A DNA stretch of 16,956 nt from an uncultured Lachnospiraceae bacterium. GTDB taxonomy: Bacteria; Bacillota; Clostridia; Lachnospirales; Lachnospiraceae. The first letter of the stretch is position 1; each line of letters starts with the position of its first letter. The translations under genes and the position numbers were made by a program. Shown piece after piece: positions 14,764 to 16,956 of this stretch. The notes below the pieces were generated by a model, which saw nothing but the letters and a program-made list of their open reading frames with translations, did not search any database and had not been told where the DNA came from. The stretch covers positions 1 to 16,956 of the forward strand of contig CAJKQE010000044.1 in NCBI GenBank assembly GCA_905201915.1. The letters are read 5' to 3'.

Positions 14764-16674
14764 TTACTCTGCCAGTTCTTCCCACTTTTCGTAAAGTTCT
14801 TCCAGCTTTTGGGCAATTTCAGCTTTTTCTTTAGAAAGGCGAACACATTCTGCTACATTGGTAGCAACTTCCGGTTTTGCCATTTCCTCATCAATTTCAC
14901 TGTCTCGTGTTTCCAGTTCTTCAATCATGGCTTCCGTTTTCTTTAAATCGTTTTCTTTTTTACGAAGGCGTGCCTGTTCTTCTTTTTGCTGTTTCCAATC
15001 CAGTTTTACAGCAGAAGTCTTAGTTTCAGCTGGGGCTTCCTGCATATCCGGTGCATAAATTTGAGTTAATTCTTCTTTTTTTTCTAAATAATAATCATAA
15101 TTTCCAATATAATTTACCAATTTTTGATTGGTTAAATCTAAAATTCTGGTAGCTGTTTTATTGATAAAATAACGGTCATGAGATACATATAAAACCGTTC
15201 CTTCATAATTGCTTAAAGCTTCTTCCAAAATTTCTTTTGAGGTAATATCTAAATGGTTCGTAGGCTCATCCAAAATCAGGAAGTTTGCTTCTGAAAGCAT
15301 GAGTTTTGCCAGAGAAACTCGTCCTTTCTCTCCACCGCTTAAAGCCTGAATAGGTTTAAATACATCATCGCCTGTAAATAAAAACGCTGCCAGAAGATTG
15401 CGGATTTCTGTATTGGTAAGTTTTGGGAAATCATCTGAAATTTCTTCAAAAATTGTTTTTTCATTATGCAAAACATGGTGTTCCTGATCATAATAGCCAA
15501 TGTGAACTTTACTTCCTAAATGAAAACATCCAGTATCTGCTGGTACAATCTGATTTAAAATTTTTAAAATGGTAGTCTTTCCAGTACCATTATTTCCGAT
15601 AATGGCAACACGCTCACCTCTTTTAATGGAAAAATTCAAATCTTCAAAAAGTGTGAGAGGAGGGAAAGATTTTCCCAGTCCTTCTACAGTCAGAACGTCA
15701 TTTCCGCTGGTAATTCTGGGTTTTAAAGAGATTTTCATAGAATTATCAATCTCTATTGGTTTTTCCAGCACTTCCATTTTATCCAACATTTTTTCTCTGC
15801 TTTCCGCTCTGCGGATAGACTTTTCTCTGTTGAAGGATTTCAGTTTTGCAATGACTTCTTCCTGATGTTTAATTTCCTGCTGTTGATTTAAGTATGCCTG
15901 ATATGCTGCTTTTCGAATAAGTGCCTTTTTTTCACTGTAAGCACTGTAATTGCCGGTGAAAGAAGATACTTTTCCGTTATCAATTTCCACGATTTTCGTA
16001 GCAACTTTATCCAGAAAATAACGGTCATGGGAGACAATAAAAACAGCTCCGGGGTAATTTAAGAGGTAGGTTTCCAGCCAGGCAATAGAATCCATATCCA
16101 AATGGTTGGTAGGCTCATCCAGTAGAATAATATCTGGTTTAGAAAGAAGCAGACGGCCAAGGGCAACCCTTGTTTTTTGTCCTCCGGAAAGAGTGGAAAC
16201 CTGTTTTTGAAAATCTTCCTCCTGAAAACCAAGTCCCTTTAAGACACCTGTTAATTCGCTTTTATAAGCATATCCGTTTTCCATCTCAAATTCGTGAGTG
16301 AGACGAGAGTAGCTGTCCATCAGTTTTGTTAAAGCTTCTCCGGTGGTATGTTTCATTTCTGCTTCCATTTCCCGCATACGAATTTCCATATCCAGAATAT
16401 GTTGTTTTACCTGTAAAAGGCAATCATAGATGGTAAGTTGATTTTCCATTTCCTGATGTTGTGCTAAATAGCCTAAAGTCTTTCCTTTTGCAAGAATGAC
16501 CTGTCCGTTATCAGGCGTAAGTTCTCCAACGATAATACGGAAAAGTGTAGATTTTCCTGCACCATTAATGCCCACAAGGGCAGCTTTTTCTCTTTCCTCT
16601 ATATGGAAACTGGCATCTTGTAGAATTGTGACGCCATCAAAAGATTTTTCTATATTTTGACACGCTAATATCAT
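14764..16674 (-). CDS. ABC-F family ATPase, YdiF/Uup-like
   Basis: Two ABC domains in one 636-residue chain without transmembrane segments identify an ABC-F protein, a family that acts on the ribosome at the exit or P site. The first domain has Walker A GINGAGKST (35-43), LSGGQ (162-166) and DIILLDEPTNHLD (181-193). The second has GNNGTGKTT (360-368), LSGGE (445-449) and NFLILDEPTNHLD (464-476). Between them lies a charged helical linker (about 242-305), where the tRNA-interacting motif of the family sits. A C-terminal coiled coil (about 555-636) matches the YdiF/Uup layout of housekeeping members rather than short antibiotic-resistance ABC-Fs, though resistance cannot be excluded by eye. The ATG has AAAGGAG 8 bases upstream. 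It is divergent from rex. Confidence 0.95.
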   Translation of the reverse strand: MILACQNIEKSFDGVTILQDASFHIEEREKAALVGINGAGKSTLFRIIVGELTPDNGQVILAKGKTLGYLAQHQEMENQLTIYDCLLQVKQHILDMEIRMREMEAEMKHTTGEALTKLMDSYSRLTHEFEMENGYAYKSELTGVLKGLGFQEEDFQKQVSTLSGGQKTRVALGRLLLSKPDIILLDEPTNHLDMDSIAWLETYLLNYPGAVFIVSHDRYFLDKVATKIVEIDNGKVSSFTGNYSAYSEKKALIRKAAYQAYLNQQQEIKHQEEVIAKLKSFNREKSIRRAESREKMLDKMEVLEKPIEIDNSMKISLKPRITSGNDVLTVEGLGKSFPPLTLFEDLNFSIKRGERVAIIGNNGTGKTTILKILNQIVPADTGCFHLGSKVHIGYYDQEHHVLHNEKTIFEEISDDFPKLTNTEIRNLLAAFLFTGDDVFKPIQALSGGEKGRVSLAKLMLSEANFLILDEPTNHLDITSKEILEEALSNYEGTVLYVSHDRYFINKTATRILDLTNQKLVNYIGNYDYYLEKKEELTQIYAPDMQEAPAETKTSAVKLDWKQQKEEQARLRKKENDLKKTEAMIEELETRDSEIDEEMAKPEVATNVAECVRLSKEKAEIAQKLEELYEKWEELAE

Positions 16675-16710
16675 GTAAATATCTCCTTTGTAAATATAGT
16701 ACCTTCATTT

Positions 16711-16738
16711 ATTATAGCGGAAAAAATATATTTGACAA
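16711..16738 (-). promoter_or_regulatory. Sigma-A promoter of the ABC-F gene
   Basis: On the minus strand TTGTCA (16733-16738) and a perfect TATAAT (16711-16716) are 16 bases apart, about 37 bases before the ATG. Confidence 0.65.
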
Positions 16739-16756
16739 CAGATAAATGAATTATGA

Positions 16757-16785
16757 TTGACTTTAATTTAACAATTTTATATAAT
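16757..16785 (+). promoter_or_regulatory. Sigma-A promoter of rex, with a possible Rex site
   Basis: TTGACT (16757-16762) and a perfect TATAAT (16780-16785) are separated by 17 bases. Within it, 16757-16774 has TTG at one end and a perfect TTAACAA half-site at the other, in the spacing of the Rex operator TTGTTAA-N4-TTAACAA. The left half is otherwise poor, so autoregulation by Rex is only suggested. Confidence 0.65.
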
Positions 16786-16818
16786 GATTTTAAGAAATGT
16801 GTATCAGGAGGGTTCGCC

Positions 16819-16956
16819 GTGGAGGAAAAAAGCATTTCAAAAGCAGTAATTAAACGATTGCCTCGATATTACAGATATTTAGGTGAACTCATGGAGGAGG
16901 GAATAGAAAGGATTTCATCCAATGAGTTAAGTGCAAAAATGCGTGTTACGGCTTTT
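16819..16956 (+). CDS. rex: Redox-sensing transcriptional repressor Rex (5' part only)
   Basis: The first 46 codons run off the right edge. The translation contains KAVIKRLPRYYRYLGEL (8-24) followed by ERISSNELSAKMRVTAF (30-46), the first helices of the Rex winged-helix DNA-binding domain. Rex senses the NADH/NAD+ ratio through a C-terminal Rossmann domain, here missing, and represses fermentation and electron-transfer genes when NADH is low. The start is GTG, fixed by AGGAGGG (16806-16812) 6 bases upstream. It is not interrupted within the visible part. Confidence 0.95.
   Translation, partial: MEEKSISKAVIKRLPRYYRYLGELMEEGIERISSNELSAKMRVTAF

Overview
The window looks like a low-GC, spore-forming Clostridia chromosome, most probably Lachnospiraceae and perhaps Blautia-like. 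This rests on AT-rich, purine-rich genes with strong AGGAG ribosome binding sites, a cobA-hemD fusion inside a hem operon, a Csp-type subtilase, a eukaryote-like NADP isocitrate dehydrogenase, and a Rex gene divergent from an ABC-F gene. The genus is an inference; no marker gene settles it.

Layout. (1) 1-312: a cobalamin riboswitch on the minus strand, with its own promoter, controls a gene beyond the left edge. Back to back with it starts a rightward operon. (2) 325-8392: hemA, a short precorrin-2 dehydrogenase, hemC, a cobA-hemD fusion, hemB and hemL, packed with overlaps or gaps of a few bases, then a membrane-anchored MutS-like ATPase 9 bases after hemL. The six enzymes take glutamyl-tRNA to sirohydrochlorin through uroporphyrinogen III. 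No hemE, hemG or hemH is present, so the operon looks like a corrinoid/siroheme supply line. (3) 8393-8615: a gene-free stretch with a good promoter, a start-codon-free interval with several RNA helices, and a terminator, which together suggest an undescribed small RNA. (4) 8616-10617, minus strand: a 75-residue Cys/Gly/Leu-rich protein and, upstream of it, a Csp-like subtilase with intact catalytic residues. (5) 10618-12357: a 328-base intergenic region with a 16-base direct repeat, an XRE-family regulator with a long helical C-terminal part, and a four-helix membrane protein one base downstream. (6) 12454-13326: a compact subtilase with neither signal peptide nor propeptide. (7) 13417-14622: NADP isocitrate dehydrogenase behind a clear sigma-A promoter. 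(8) 14657-14750: a 94-base palindrome between convergent genes. (9) 14764-16674, minus strand: an ABC-F ATPase; divergent from it the first 46 codons of rex run off the right edge.

The strongest candidates for something undescribed are the orphan RNA locus at 8419-8611, the Cys-rich mini-protein beside a germination-type protease, and the operator-like repeats ahead of the XRE/membrane-protein pair. No anti-phage, CRISPR or transposon module was seen.
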